A DNA stretch of 38,969 nucleotides, from assembly GCA_905372565.1 (NCBI GenBank), contig CAJPPK010000017.1, positions 1-38,969 on the forward strand. The letters are read 5' to 3'. Numbering within the stretch: position 1 is the first letter of the stretch; each line of letters begins with the position of its first letter. The translations under genes and the position numbers were made by a program. This stretch comes from an uncultured Porphyromonas sp. (GTDB lineage: Bacteria > Bacteroidota > Bacteroidia > Bacteroidales > Porphyromonadaceae). Below, piece after piece: positions 24,203 through 31,115 of this stretch. The notes beneath the pieces were generated by a model. The model saw only the letters and a program-made list of their open reading frames with translations, made no database searches and was not told the DNA's origin.

Positions 24203-24221
24203 GTAGATCCCTAGGTAGATC
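24198..24221 (+). repeat. Perfect 12-bp tandem repeat at the leader stop codon
   Basis: Two adjacent copies of cctaggtagatc. Each starts with the self-complementary hexamer CCTAGG, so the copies can also pair with each other as a 6-bp stem with a 6-nt loop. The leader-peptide stop TAG lies inside the first copy. Confidence 0.85.
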
Positions 24222-24233
24222 GATATATAAGTA

Positions 24234-24276
24234 GCACCTTCCGTCAGGCTCCTGACAGAAGGTGCTTTTCTTTTTT
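24234..24276 (+). terminator. Intrinsic terminator (attenuator) before susC
   Basis: Stem agcacctt...gtcag (from 24234) with ctgac...aaggtgct, a GCTC loop, one mismatch in the stem, then TTTTcTTTTTT. It is the strongest classical terminator in the window and sits 47 bp before the SusC ATG, between it and its only visible promoter. Bases 24238-24243 (cttccg) in the 5' arm can instead pair with cggaag at 24176-24181 in the leader ORF, a possible antiterminator. Confidence 0.8.
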
Positions 24277-24322
24277 CCACCTCTCACATTATTCTATTTA
24301 CCCTTTAACATTGACCTGTACA

Positions 24323-27300
24323 ATGAGAAGAAGCCTACTATCCCTCTTGCTGACGCTCATCTTCTTCGGAGTCACCTCGGCTCAAAAGAAGACCGTAGCT
24401 GTCTCCGGGGTCGTGATTTCCTCGGAGGATAACACCCCGATCATTGGTGCTTCCGTACTCGCTGTCGAGTATCCTCGCCAGGGAGCACTCACCGATGCCC
24501 AAGGACACTTCCGTCTCCAGCTCCCCGAAGATGCTAAGACGCTCCGCATCTCCTACCTCGGCTACATCACGAAGACCGTAGCCCTCACAGGGAAAGAACT
24601 ACGTATCCTCCTGGAGAGTAGTGAGAAGTCCCTCGATCCCGTCGTCGTAGCGGCCTATGGCACACAGCGCAAGTCCAGCCTCACTGGGGCTACCGCCAGC
24701 GTCAAAGGGTCTGATCTGGCCAATGCCAAGGTCGAATCCGTAGACAAGGCACTAGCCGGTAAGGTCTCAGGTATTCGCGTCGCCTCCCAAACGGGAGACC
24801 CTGGTGCTGCAGGGACGATCCAGATCCGTGGCGTAGGGAGTATCAACGGCTCGACCGACCCACTCTATGTCGTCGACGGGGTACCCATCACCGTGGGGAA
24901 CTACGGGATCCCAGGGACTTCATCCAATACCCTCTCCTCCATTAACCCCGAGGATATCGAGACGATCACAGTCCTTAAGGACGCCGCCTCTGCATCTCTC
25001 TACGGATCACGTGCTGCCAATGGTGTCGTAGTCATTACCACTAAGCAGGGAAAGCAAGGCAAGACCCGCTTCAACTTCAAGTCTAGCTTAGGCTTCTCGC
25101 AGGTCGCTACGAACTCTTACGAGGTCATGAATGCAGAAGAGCGATACGCTTACCAGCGCGAAGCTTACATTAACAGATACCTCTACAGTAAGGACGCTAT
25201 CCTACCGACAGGTAAAGGCTACGCCCAGCGTGACGCTCTTCGCCAGCAAGCCGAAGCTATATACACCGATTCGTACTTCCTCAACACTCCTCGCAAGGAC
25301 GATAACAACATTTTTGTACGTGATGCTGTGACCCGATCCGACTGGCGTAAGGAGCTCTTCCGCTCAGGTGCGCTGCAGGATGTATCCTTCTCTGCTTCGG
25401 GTGGGACAGATGCCCTGCGCTACTTTGCTTCGCTTGGCTACAATAATGTCAAGTCGATTACGCCCTTTGGTAAGTTCACTCGCTACTCGGGCCTACTGAA
25501 TGTCGACAACAAGGCTACCAAGTGGCTCGATCTCTCCTTCAAGGGACAGGTCGCCTACACCTCTCAGCTTGGGATCGGAGACCATGCTCGCCAGCGTCCA
25601 GGGGTGACACTTAATCACCCAGCGGTACTCCTTCTCATCTCTCGCCCTGATAGACCCGTCAAGGATGAGCAAGGGAACTATACCACAGACGCTACGAACA
25701 TGAAGGGGAGCGATAATCCCGTTCAGCTACTTAACCCCGACCTTATCTCCAACGAACTCGGTACACTCCGTGGTGTCGGTAACGTCAGTGCTACGATCAA
25801 GTTTACTGATTTCCTCAACTTCAAGACTACCAACTCCATCGAATATACGGGTCTGAAAATCCGACAGTACCAGAGCCCGAACACCAACGATGGCGGACGC
25901 GTCGGCGGACAGGGGGCTCGTGGACTCAACGAGCTAGTCGCCAAGACGACCTCCAATGTCTTAAACTTCAATAAGGACTTCGGTCCTCATCACTTTGACG
26001 CCCTCGCTGGAGTAGAAGCTCAGTCCTACCAGCGGCTGAGCTACACCTTCGTCACCCAAAAGTATGCCACGGACAAGCTCAAGGAGCTCGGTGTCGCCCA
26101 GGTCGTCGAGAGCGAAAGCGAAACCTTCGGTAGCTTCCTCCTCTCTTACCTTGGTCGTCTGAACTATAGCTACGATAGTCGCTACCTCCTTGGGCTTAGC
26201 CTCCGCAATGACATCTCCTCGAAACTCGGACGAAACAAGCGCTCCGGTATCTTCTACAGCGTATCTGGTGCTTGGCGCTTCGGTAAGGAAGAGTTCCTGA
26301 AGGACAATGCCATCCTCACCGATGCTAAGCTCCGTGCCTCCTATGGGACTAATGGTAACCTCCCCGACGGCGAATATACCTGGAGAGGACTCTACTCCTA
26401 TGCCGGCACCTACGGCGAAGATCCTGCGATCTATCTCTCGCAGTTAGCTAACCTCAACCTAGGCTGGGAGAAGAGTAAGAGCTTCAATATCGGGCTCGAC
26501 CTTACCTTTGCTCGCCGCTTTACCCTCACGTTGGAGTACTTTAACAAGCATACCTCCGACCTGCTACTTGACACTCCGGTCTCCTTCAACTACTCGGTTA
26601 AGTCCAAGCAGACGAACAATGGCGAGATCTCTAACCAAGGTCTAGAGCTTGAACTACAGGCCAACAACCTCCTCAACTCATCGTCTCTCCGCTGGGATGC
26701 TAACTTCTCTCTGACCAAGATCCGCTCCCGTGTCGAAGCTCTCCCTGGAGGGGATGTCTTCACTGGGCCTAATGATATCTACCTCTACCGTCCAGGCTAC
26801 GATATCCATACCTTCTACCTCCGCTCATGGGCTGGTGTCAATCCTCAGACGGGACTTGGACAATTCCTCATCGATCCCTCGAAGCCTGCTACAGAAGACA
26901 ACCTCACCTATGACTACAGCAAAGCACGTACTGCCCCAGGCAAGTCTGCTTATCCGAAGGTCTACGGGGGACTCTCCAATACCTTCTCCTATCGAGGCTT
27001 TACGCTGAGTGCCCTACTAACCTATCAGTTCGGTGGCTATCTCCTAGACCATTTCGATGTCTTCGCCATCAATGATGGTCAGCGCCCCTCGATGAACGCC
27101 TCTCGCCTACTCGTCGGAGACTACTGGACTCCCTCGAATACTTCGGCTAATAACCCTCGTCCTATCCTAGGCAATCCCTATCGTAGTGGTACCATCTCCA
27201 CGCGTAACCTCCACTCCTCAGACTTCATCCGTCTCAAGGAGCTATCCCTCAGCTATGCTCTTCCCAAGAGCCTAACGAGCCGCCTCGGAGTCTCCTCTAC

Positions 27301-27445
27301 CAGCGTTTCAGTGACGGCAAATAATCTAGCCTTCCTCTATGCTGCTACCAAGAATCGTGAGCTCGAAGTAGCCCTCAACGGTTTCCGCTCACTTGACATC
27401 CCTGCTCTCCGCACGGTGAGCTTCGGTCTGAATGTTGGATTCTAA
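24323..27445 (+). CDS. SusC/RagA-family TonB-linked outer-membrane transporter
   Basis: Outer-membrane import channel for oligosaccharides or peptides, energised by TonB. I start it at ATG 24323 (1040 aa), because a signal peptide follows at once (MRRSLLSLLLTLIFFGVTSAQ); a TTG four codons upstream is unlikely. A carboxypeptidase-regulatory-like domain covers about residues 25-105 (VSGVVISSEDNTPIIGASV). A TonB-box/plug region follows (VVVAAYGTQRKSSLTGA), with the SusC signature GSINGSTDPLYVVDGVPI near residue 185 and SLYGSRAANGVVVITTK. The remainder is a 22-strand barrel ending in VSFGLNVGF. It forms a pair with the SusD-like gene 15 bp downstream. No enzyme or regulator genes surround the pair, so the substrate is open; RagAB of P. 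gingivalis imports peptides. Confidence 0.97.
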   Translation: MRRSLLSLLLTLIFFGVTSAQKKTVAVSGVVISSEDNTPIIGASVLAVEYPRQGALTDAQGHFRLQLPEDAKTLRISYLGYITKTVALTGKELRILLESSEKSLDPVVVAAYGTQRKSSLTGATASVKGSDLANAKVESVDKALAGKVSGIRVASQTGDPGAAGTIQIRGVGSINGSTDPLYVVDGVPITVGNYGIPGTSSNTLSSINPEDIETITVLKDAASASLYGSRAANGVVVITTKQGKQGKTRFNFKSSLGFSQVATNSYEVMNAEERYAYQREAYINRYLYSKDAILPTGKGYAQRDALRQQAEAIYTDSYFLNTPRKDDNNIFVRDAVTRSDWRKELFRSGALQDVSFSASGGTDALRYFASLGYNNVKSITPFGKFTRYSGLLNVDNKATKWLDLSFKGQVAYTSQLGIGDHARQRPGVTLNHPAVLLLISRPDRPVKDEQGNYTTDATNMKGSDNPVQLLNPDLISNELGTLRGVGNVSATIKFTDFLNFKTTNSIEYTGLKIRQYQSPNTNDGGRVGGQGARGLNELVAKTTSNVLNFNKDFGPHHFDALAGVEAQSYQRLSYTFVTQKYATDKLKELGVAQVVESESETFGSFLLSYLGRLNYSYDSRYLLGLSLRNDISSKLGRNKRSGIFYSVSGAWRFGKEEFLKDNAILTDAKLRASYGTNGNLPDGEYTWRGLYSYAGTYGEDPAIYLSQLANLNLGWEKSKSFNIGLDLTFARRFTLTLEYFNKHTSDLLLDTPVSFNYSVKSKQTNNGEISNQGLELELQANNLLNSSSLRWDANFSLTKIRSRVEALPGGDVFTGPNDIYLYRPGYDIHTFYLRSWAGVNPQTGLGQFLIDPSKPATEDNLTYDYSKARTAPGKSAYPKVYGGLSNTFSYRGFTLSALLTYQFGGYLLDHFDVFAINDGQRPSMNASRLLVGDYWTPSNTSANNPRPILGNPYRSGTISTRNLHSSDFIRLKELSLSYALPKSLTSRLGVSSTSVSVTANNLAFLYAATKNRELEVALNGFRSLDIPALRTVSFGLNVGF

Positions 27446-27460
27446 TCGAACGAACTACTT

Positions 27461-28912
27461 ATGAAGAGATACCCTTTATATATCGCCCTGGTCACCACCC
27501 TATCGATCAGCTCCTGCTCCAAGGAGCTAAACCAGGAGCCCTCCATTTACCGCACTGCCGAGATCGCCATCACGACCTTAGACGACCTCGAGAAGGCAGT
27601 CAATGGCGCCTACTCTCCGCTCTCCTCCTACCGATACAGCTACAGTAGTGAGGTCGCCCTCTACGCTGATGCCCGTGGCGGAGACATCACAGCTACCTCA
27701 CTAGGATACAATCAGACCCTAGCACTCCATCGTCTAAATACAGATCGCACCAGTGACTTCAGTCAAGGCACCTACCAGACCTTCACCGCAGTCCTCGGAC
27801 GCGTCAATGACGTCCTCAGCAAGGCGCCTGCAGTCAAGGGAACGCTCCCCAATAACCCCGTCTACCAGGCCTACTACAAGGATCTCCTTGGGCAGCTCTA
27901 TGCGCTTCGTGCCTTAGCCCACTTCGAGCTCGCTCGTATCTTCTGCTACCTCCCTATCGCAGGAGTCAATCAGGATGCGCCGAACTCAGGTATCCCTCTG
28001 AATGTCGAGGTCTATCCCGAAGGCTATGCGTTCAAGCGAAGTACCCTCAAGGAAACTTACGCTCAGATCATCTCGGACTTCAAGAAAGCGCTTGAGACAC
28101 TGAGTAAGGACGAACAGACAAACTCGGGTAAGATCAACTACTGGGCTGCAGAGGCTCTACTCTCACGTGTCTACCTCTATCAGGCTGACTGGCAAAATGC
28201 CTATCGCCTAGCCGTCGATGTGATCAGCAATAGCCCCTACAAGCTATACCCCCGCAGTGAGTATGTCGGGGCATGGCGCCAGCAGGGCTCCAGCGAATCC
28301 CTCTTCGAGATACTCACCACAGAGAAGAGCAACACGGGGCTCAACAGCATCGGGAACTATACCCGTCCTACGGGCTATCCCGAATTCGCTGGAAGCAGCT
28401 CCTTCATCAGCTGGTTCAAGTCTGGTCATGACGGAGACATCCGTACCAATCTCATCGCAGAGCAAGCAGATCCTCAAGGTGGCAATAAGGGCTACTACTC
28501 ACTGAAGTACCGTGGACGAACGGGCTCATCGAATCCTACGGCAATAAATAACTTCAAGGTCATCCGCCTCTCCGAGGTCTACCTCATTGCCTCCGAAGCT
28601 CAGCTCAAGGGAGCTACTGCCACGGGCTCCCATACAGCCCTCGAGCTCTACAACACGCTACGCAAGCATCGTATCTCACCCTACACCGCAGCGACATCCG
28701 TCACGCTGGATAACCTCCTTGACGAGCGTCGTCTAGAGCTCTTCTGCGAAGGTCATCGCCTATTCGACCTTATACGCAATCAGCGCAATGTCCCCACAGA
28801 GTACCTTCCAGGAGTCACCGAAGTCGACTATCTGAATGAGCGTCTCGTGAGTGAGCTCCCCGAGCGTGAGTACAACATCAATCCGAGCTTGGAGGTGAAG
28901 GCGGCTAAGTAA
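27461..28912 (+). CDS. SusD/RagB-family surface lipoprotein
   Basis: Substrate-binding lid of the SusCD importer. The 483 aa begin with a lipoprotein signal, with the lipidated Cys19 in TLSISSC, followed by SKELNQEPS. The helical TPR-like core shows the family segments: AVNGAYSPLSSYRYSYSSE, YKDLLGQLYALRALAHFELARIFC, NSGKINYWAAEALLSRVYLYQADW, and the C-terminal NNFKVIRLSEVYLIASEAQL and LLDERRLELFCEGHRLFDLIRN. Length is normal for RagB/SusD proteins. It starts 15 bp after SusC and ends at a strong terminator. Ligand not predictable. Confidence 0.97.
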   Translation: MKRYPLYIALVTTLSISSCSKELNQEPSIYRTAEIAITTLDDLEKAVNGAYSPLSSYRYSYSSEVALYADARGGDITATSLGYNQTLALHRLNTDRTSDFSQGTYQTFTAVLGRVNDVLSKAPAVKGTLPNNPVYQAYYKDLLGQLYALRALAHFELARIFCYLPIAGVNQDAPNSGIPLNVEVYPEGYAFKRSTLKETYAQIISDFKKALETLSKDEQTNSGKINYWAAEALLSRVYLYQADWQNAYRLAVDVISNSPYKLYPRSEYVGAWRQQGSSESLFEILTTEKSNTGLNSIGNYTRPTGYPEFAGSSSFISWFKSGHDGDIRTNLIAEQADPQGGNKGYYSLKYRGRTGSSNPTAINNFKVIRLSEVYLIASEAQLKGATATGSHTALELYNTLRKHRISPYTAATSVTLDNLLDERRLELFCEGHRLFDLIRNQRNVPTEYLPGVTEVDYLNERLVSELPEREYNINPSLEVKAAK

Positions 28913-28944
28913 GTCCTACACCTCCCCTGCCCCCTCATCGGGTG

Positions 28945-28984
28945 ATCCCCCGACATAAGTCTCCCCACTTATGTCGGGGGATTT
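28945..28984 (+). terminator. Terminator after the SusD gene
   Basis: A perfect 16-bp stem (28945-28960 with 28967-28982) and 6-nt loop, followed by ttatcat. Confidence 0.75.
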
Positions 28985-29064
28985 ATCATATAACACACTC
29001 GTTATAATAGACTTGCACCTCATCTTATAGTCCTCCTCTGACGCTCTCCTATCGGGAGACTTCG

Positions 29065-29150
29065 GTTAGGTATATCGTGACCACAAGGTTAGGTATATCG
29101 TGACCGATCCGTTACGTATATAGTGACTGACCGAGTGGGTATATTGTCAT
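29065..29150 (+). repeat. Family B 23-bp repeat array, copy 2 (four units)
   Basis: Four 17-nt cores start at 29065, 29088, 29111 and 29134, exactly 23 bp apart: gttaggtatatcgtgac (twice), gttacgtatatagtgac and agtgggtatattgtcat. Linkers of 6 nt (cacaag, cgatcc, tgaccg) are unrelated. The orientation is opposite to copy 1 at 8472-8557. Confidence 0.85.
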
Positions 29151-29273
29151 TCGTCGGGCATCTACCTCCCCGCTGAAGCAGGATGCTGGGGGCACAACCT
29201 CTCACCGATCTATAGGCTGACTCGACCCTCATCAGGCCTTGATCTGCCCGCCCAGCCTAAGGAGAAAAATATG

Positions 29274-29281
29274 TACCTTTG
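29274..29281 (+). promoter_or_regulatory. -7 element TACCTTTG for meaB
   Basis: TAnnTTTG match 57 bp before the chosen meaB ATG; a TTTG box at the right distance is not evident. Confidence 0.45.
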
Positions 29282-29338
29282 AGGAAAGCAATACAAGCCA
29301 TCCTACTAGTCCCACTACCTATAATAAAGAGAAGCGAT

Positions 29339-30457
29339 ATGGATATCAACGAAGAGCACCTTCACCACCCAGAGAATGATCCCGCCTACATGGGTCTAAA
29401 GGTCAATCAGGGCGTCAAAGCACAGCCCATGATCAATCCACACTTCAAGCGTGTCGCCCGCCGTACCTACACGGTGGACGAATTTGTCGAAGGTATCCTT
29501 CGCTCCGACATCACTTGCCTGAGCCAGGCGGTGACACTCGTCGAGAGTAATCGCCCCGAGCATCAGGCAGTCGCCCAGCAGATCATCGAGCGCTGTCTCC
29601 CCTATTCGGGCAAGTCCATGCGTATCGGCATCACAGGGGTACCAGGAGCAGGGAAGAGCACCTCGATCGACTCTTTCGGCATGCACCTTCTCAAGCAGGG
29701 ACGTCGCCTAGCGGTACTAGCTATCGACCCTAGTAGTGAGCGCTCAGGAGGGAGTATCCTAGGGGACAAAACCCGCATGGAGCAGCTCTCAAGGGAGAAG
29801 AACGCCTTCATTCGCCCCAGCCCAACAGCTGGGTCACTCGGTGGGGTCGCTCGTAAGACACGTGAGACGATCATCCTATGTGAGGCGGCCGGCTTTGATA
29901 CGATCTTCGTAGAGACCGTAGGGGTCGGACAGAGTGAGACTGCTGTACACTCGATGGTAGACTTCTTCCTCCTCATCCAGCTCGCTGGTACAGGGGATGA
30001 GCTTCAGGGGATTAAGCGTGGGATCATGGAGATGGCCGATGCGATCATCATCAATAAGGCCGATGGGGATAACATCGACAAGGCCAACCTAGCCGCCACA
30101 CACTTCCGTAACGCCCTACACCTCTTCCCACCCACCGAATCAGGCTGGCGCCCGAAGGTGCTCACTTATTCGGGCTTCTATGGCAGGGGGATTAAGGAGA
30201 TCTGGGATATGGTGGACGAATACCGACACTTCGCCCTTGACTCGGGTTACTTCGATCAGAAGCGCCAGCGTCAGGCCAAGTGGTGGATGTATGAGAGCAT
30301 CAATGAGGCACTCCGTAACTCCTTCTATCAGAACGATGCTGTGCAGGCACTTCGCCCTGAGATAGAGGGTGCTATCCTACGAGATAAGCTCTCCTCCTTC
30401 GTCGGTGCACAGCAGCTCCTAGACACCTACTTCAAGGCGCTGGCTCACGAAGCATAA
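29339..30457 (+). CDS. meaB: MeaB/ArgK-type G3E GTPase (methylmalonyl-CoA mutase chaperone)
   Basis: GTPase that loads and protects the B12 cofactor of methylmalonyl-CoA mutase. I start at ATG 29339 (372 aa); the longer frame begins with a TTG at 29279 inside the promoter element. An N-terminal helical part is followed by the P-loop GITGVPGAGKST (97-108), AIDPSSERSGGSILGDKTRM, ETVGVGQSE and NKADGDN, all diagnostic of the G3E/MeaB family. The dimerisation C terminus ends near ALAHEA. The mutase genes are not in this window, although propionate-producing Bacteroidales carry them. Confidence 0.95.
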   Translation: MDINEEHLHHPENDPAYMGLKVNQGVKAQPMINPHFKRVARRTYTVDEFVEGILRSDITCLSQAVTLVESNRPEHQAVAQQIIERCLPYSGKSMRIGITGVPGAGKSTSIDSFGMHLLKQGRRLAVLAIDPSSERSGGSILGDKTRMEQLSREKNAFIRPSPTAGSLGGVARKTRETIILCEAAGFDTIFVETVGVGQSETAVHSMVDFFLLIQLAGTGDELQGIKRGIMEMADAIIINKADGDNIDKANLAATHFRNALHLFPPTESGWRPKVLTYSGFYGRGIKEIWDMVDEYRHFALDSGYFDQKRQRQAKWWMYESINEALRNSFYQNDAVQALRPEIEGAILRDKLSSFVGAQQLLDTYFKALAHEA

Positions 30458-30477
30458 TTTTCGTCCAGTATCCTTAG

Positions 30478-30504
30478 TGGAGGTAGGCTCACTCCCTATC
30501 TCCA
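30478..30504 (+). terminator. Weak hairpin after meaB
   Basis: Ten-bp stem with one G-U pair (30478-30487 with 30495-30504), 20 bp after the meaB stop; no T run. Confidence 0.35.
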
Positions 30505-30519
30505 GAGGGGGCTACGGCC

Positions 30520-30549
30520 TTGATAATTCAAAGAATTGCTGTATATTTG
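30520..30549 (+). promoter_or_regulatory. Promoter of the second HU gene and probably the following small gene
   Basis: TTG (30520-30522), a 19-bp spacer and TATATTTG (30542-30549). The HU ATG follows 47 bp downstream after an A/T-rich leader. Confidence 0.65.
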
Positions 30550-30595
30550 CACAGCAAAAGAAATGATATTCATACAATTAAAATATTTCTAGAAT

Positions 30596-30868
30596 ATGAC
30601 GAAAGCTGAAGTGGTGAGCGATATCGCTCGCACCACTGGGGTGGACAAAGAGACTACCCTCGCCGTGGTGGAAGCATTCATGGAGTCTGTTAAGGACTCC
30701 TTGGTTCGAGGTGAGAACGTCTACCTACGTGGCTTCGGGAGCTTCATCATTAAGGAGCGTGCAGAAAAGACCGCTCGTAATATCTCGAAGAAGACGACGA
30801 TCATCATCCCTAAGCGTCGTATCCCCGCCTTCAAGCCTTCTAAGCTCTTCGCCACGAAGGTGAAGTAG
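30596..30868 (+). CDS. HU/IHF-family DNA-binding protein (second copy)
   Basis: A 90-aa bacterial histone-like protein with the HU fold: MTKAEVVSDIARTTGVDK, dimer helices, GFGSFIIKERAEKTARNI in the arm, and IPAFKPSKLF at the end. Compared with the HU at 2512 the arm differs (KTARNISKKTTIIIPKRR instead of RQGINPQTKAKIKIPAR), which is nearer to IHF-like proteins of Bacteroidetes. It has a full promoter and lies 45 bp upstream of a small basic gene and then RNase G. Confidence 0.93.
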   Translation: MTKAEVVSDIARTTGVDKETTLAVVEAFMESVKDSLVRGENVYLRGFGSFIIKERAEKTARNISKKTTIIIPKRRIPAFKPSKLFATKVK

Positions 30869-30913
30869 CCCAATAAGCCAAGCAACAATAATTTCTAATA
30901 ATCAATAACAGCT

Positions 30914-31003
30914 ATGCCAAGCGGAAAGAAAAGAAAGCGCCATAAGATGGCTACGCACAAGCGTAAGAAGAGACTCAAGAAGAACAGACATAAGAAGAAG
31001 TAA
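30914..31003 (+). CDS. 29-residue very basic protein, probably a small ribosomal protein (bS22/mS38-like)
   Basis: ATG at 30914 to TAA at 31003. Of the 29 residues, about 18 are Lys, Arg or His and none is acidic: it begins MPSGKKRKRHKMATHKRKKR and ends KKNRHKKK. This K-R-x-K-x-M-x2-H-K pattern is like the AURKAIP1/COX24 (mS38, bacterial bS22) family that binds rRNA. The same short gene is, to my memory, conserved in Bacteroidetes. It lies 45 bp after HU and about 110 bp before RNase G. Its start follows an AT-rich stretch. Shortness makes family assignment tentative, but the coding nature is well supported by composition. Confidence 0.75.
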   Translation: MPSGKKRKRHKMATHKRKKRLKKNRHKKK

Positions 31004-31018
31004 TGTCTTGAGCTATCG

Positions 31019-31065
31019 CGAGGGGTTAGGGCTGTCTCATTTCTAGACGTGCACCTTACCCCTCG
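31019..31065 (+). promoter_or_regulatory. Hairpin in the leader of the RNase G gene
   Basis: Positions 31019-31030 and 31054-31065 pair as a 12-bp stem with one mismatch; a 4-bp inner stem (gtct/agac, 31034-31037 with 31045-31048) fits in the loop. It lies 50-100 nt before the GTG start of RNase G and lacks a T run. RNase E of E. coli autoregulates through leader hairpins; the same is possible here. Confidence 0.45.
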
Positions 31066-31115
31066 TGTGCTTTACCCCACCAGCATCTCTCACACCTAAC
31101 ATCAACCCCTACGAA

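Larger units (their letters stand above)
28913..29338. other. Intergenic region of about 425 bp before meaB
   Basis: It contains the SusCD terminator (28945), a small hairpin (tctcc-tatcg-ggaga, about 29046-29060), family B repeat copy 2 (29065-29150) and a -7 promoter element (29274). No coding sequence or recognisable cobalamin riboswitch is visible. Confidence 0.6.

Noticed and set aside
29279..29338. TTG start of MeaB at 29279
   Set aside because: It lies in the -7 promoter element and adds 20 residues unlike the family; the ATG at 29339 is better.
29157..29338. Cobalamin riboswitch before meaB
   Set aside because: The gap has no recognisable B12-box-like core or suitable stems, and the leader after the -7 element is only about 50 nt.
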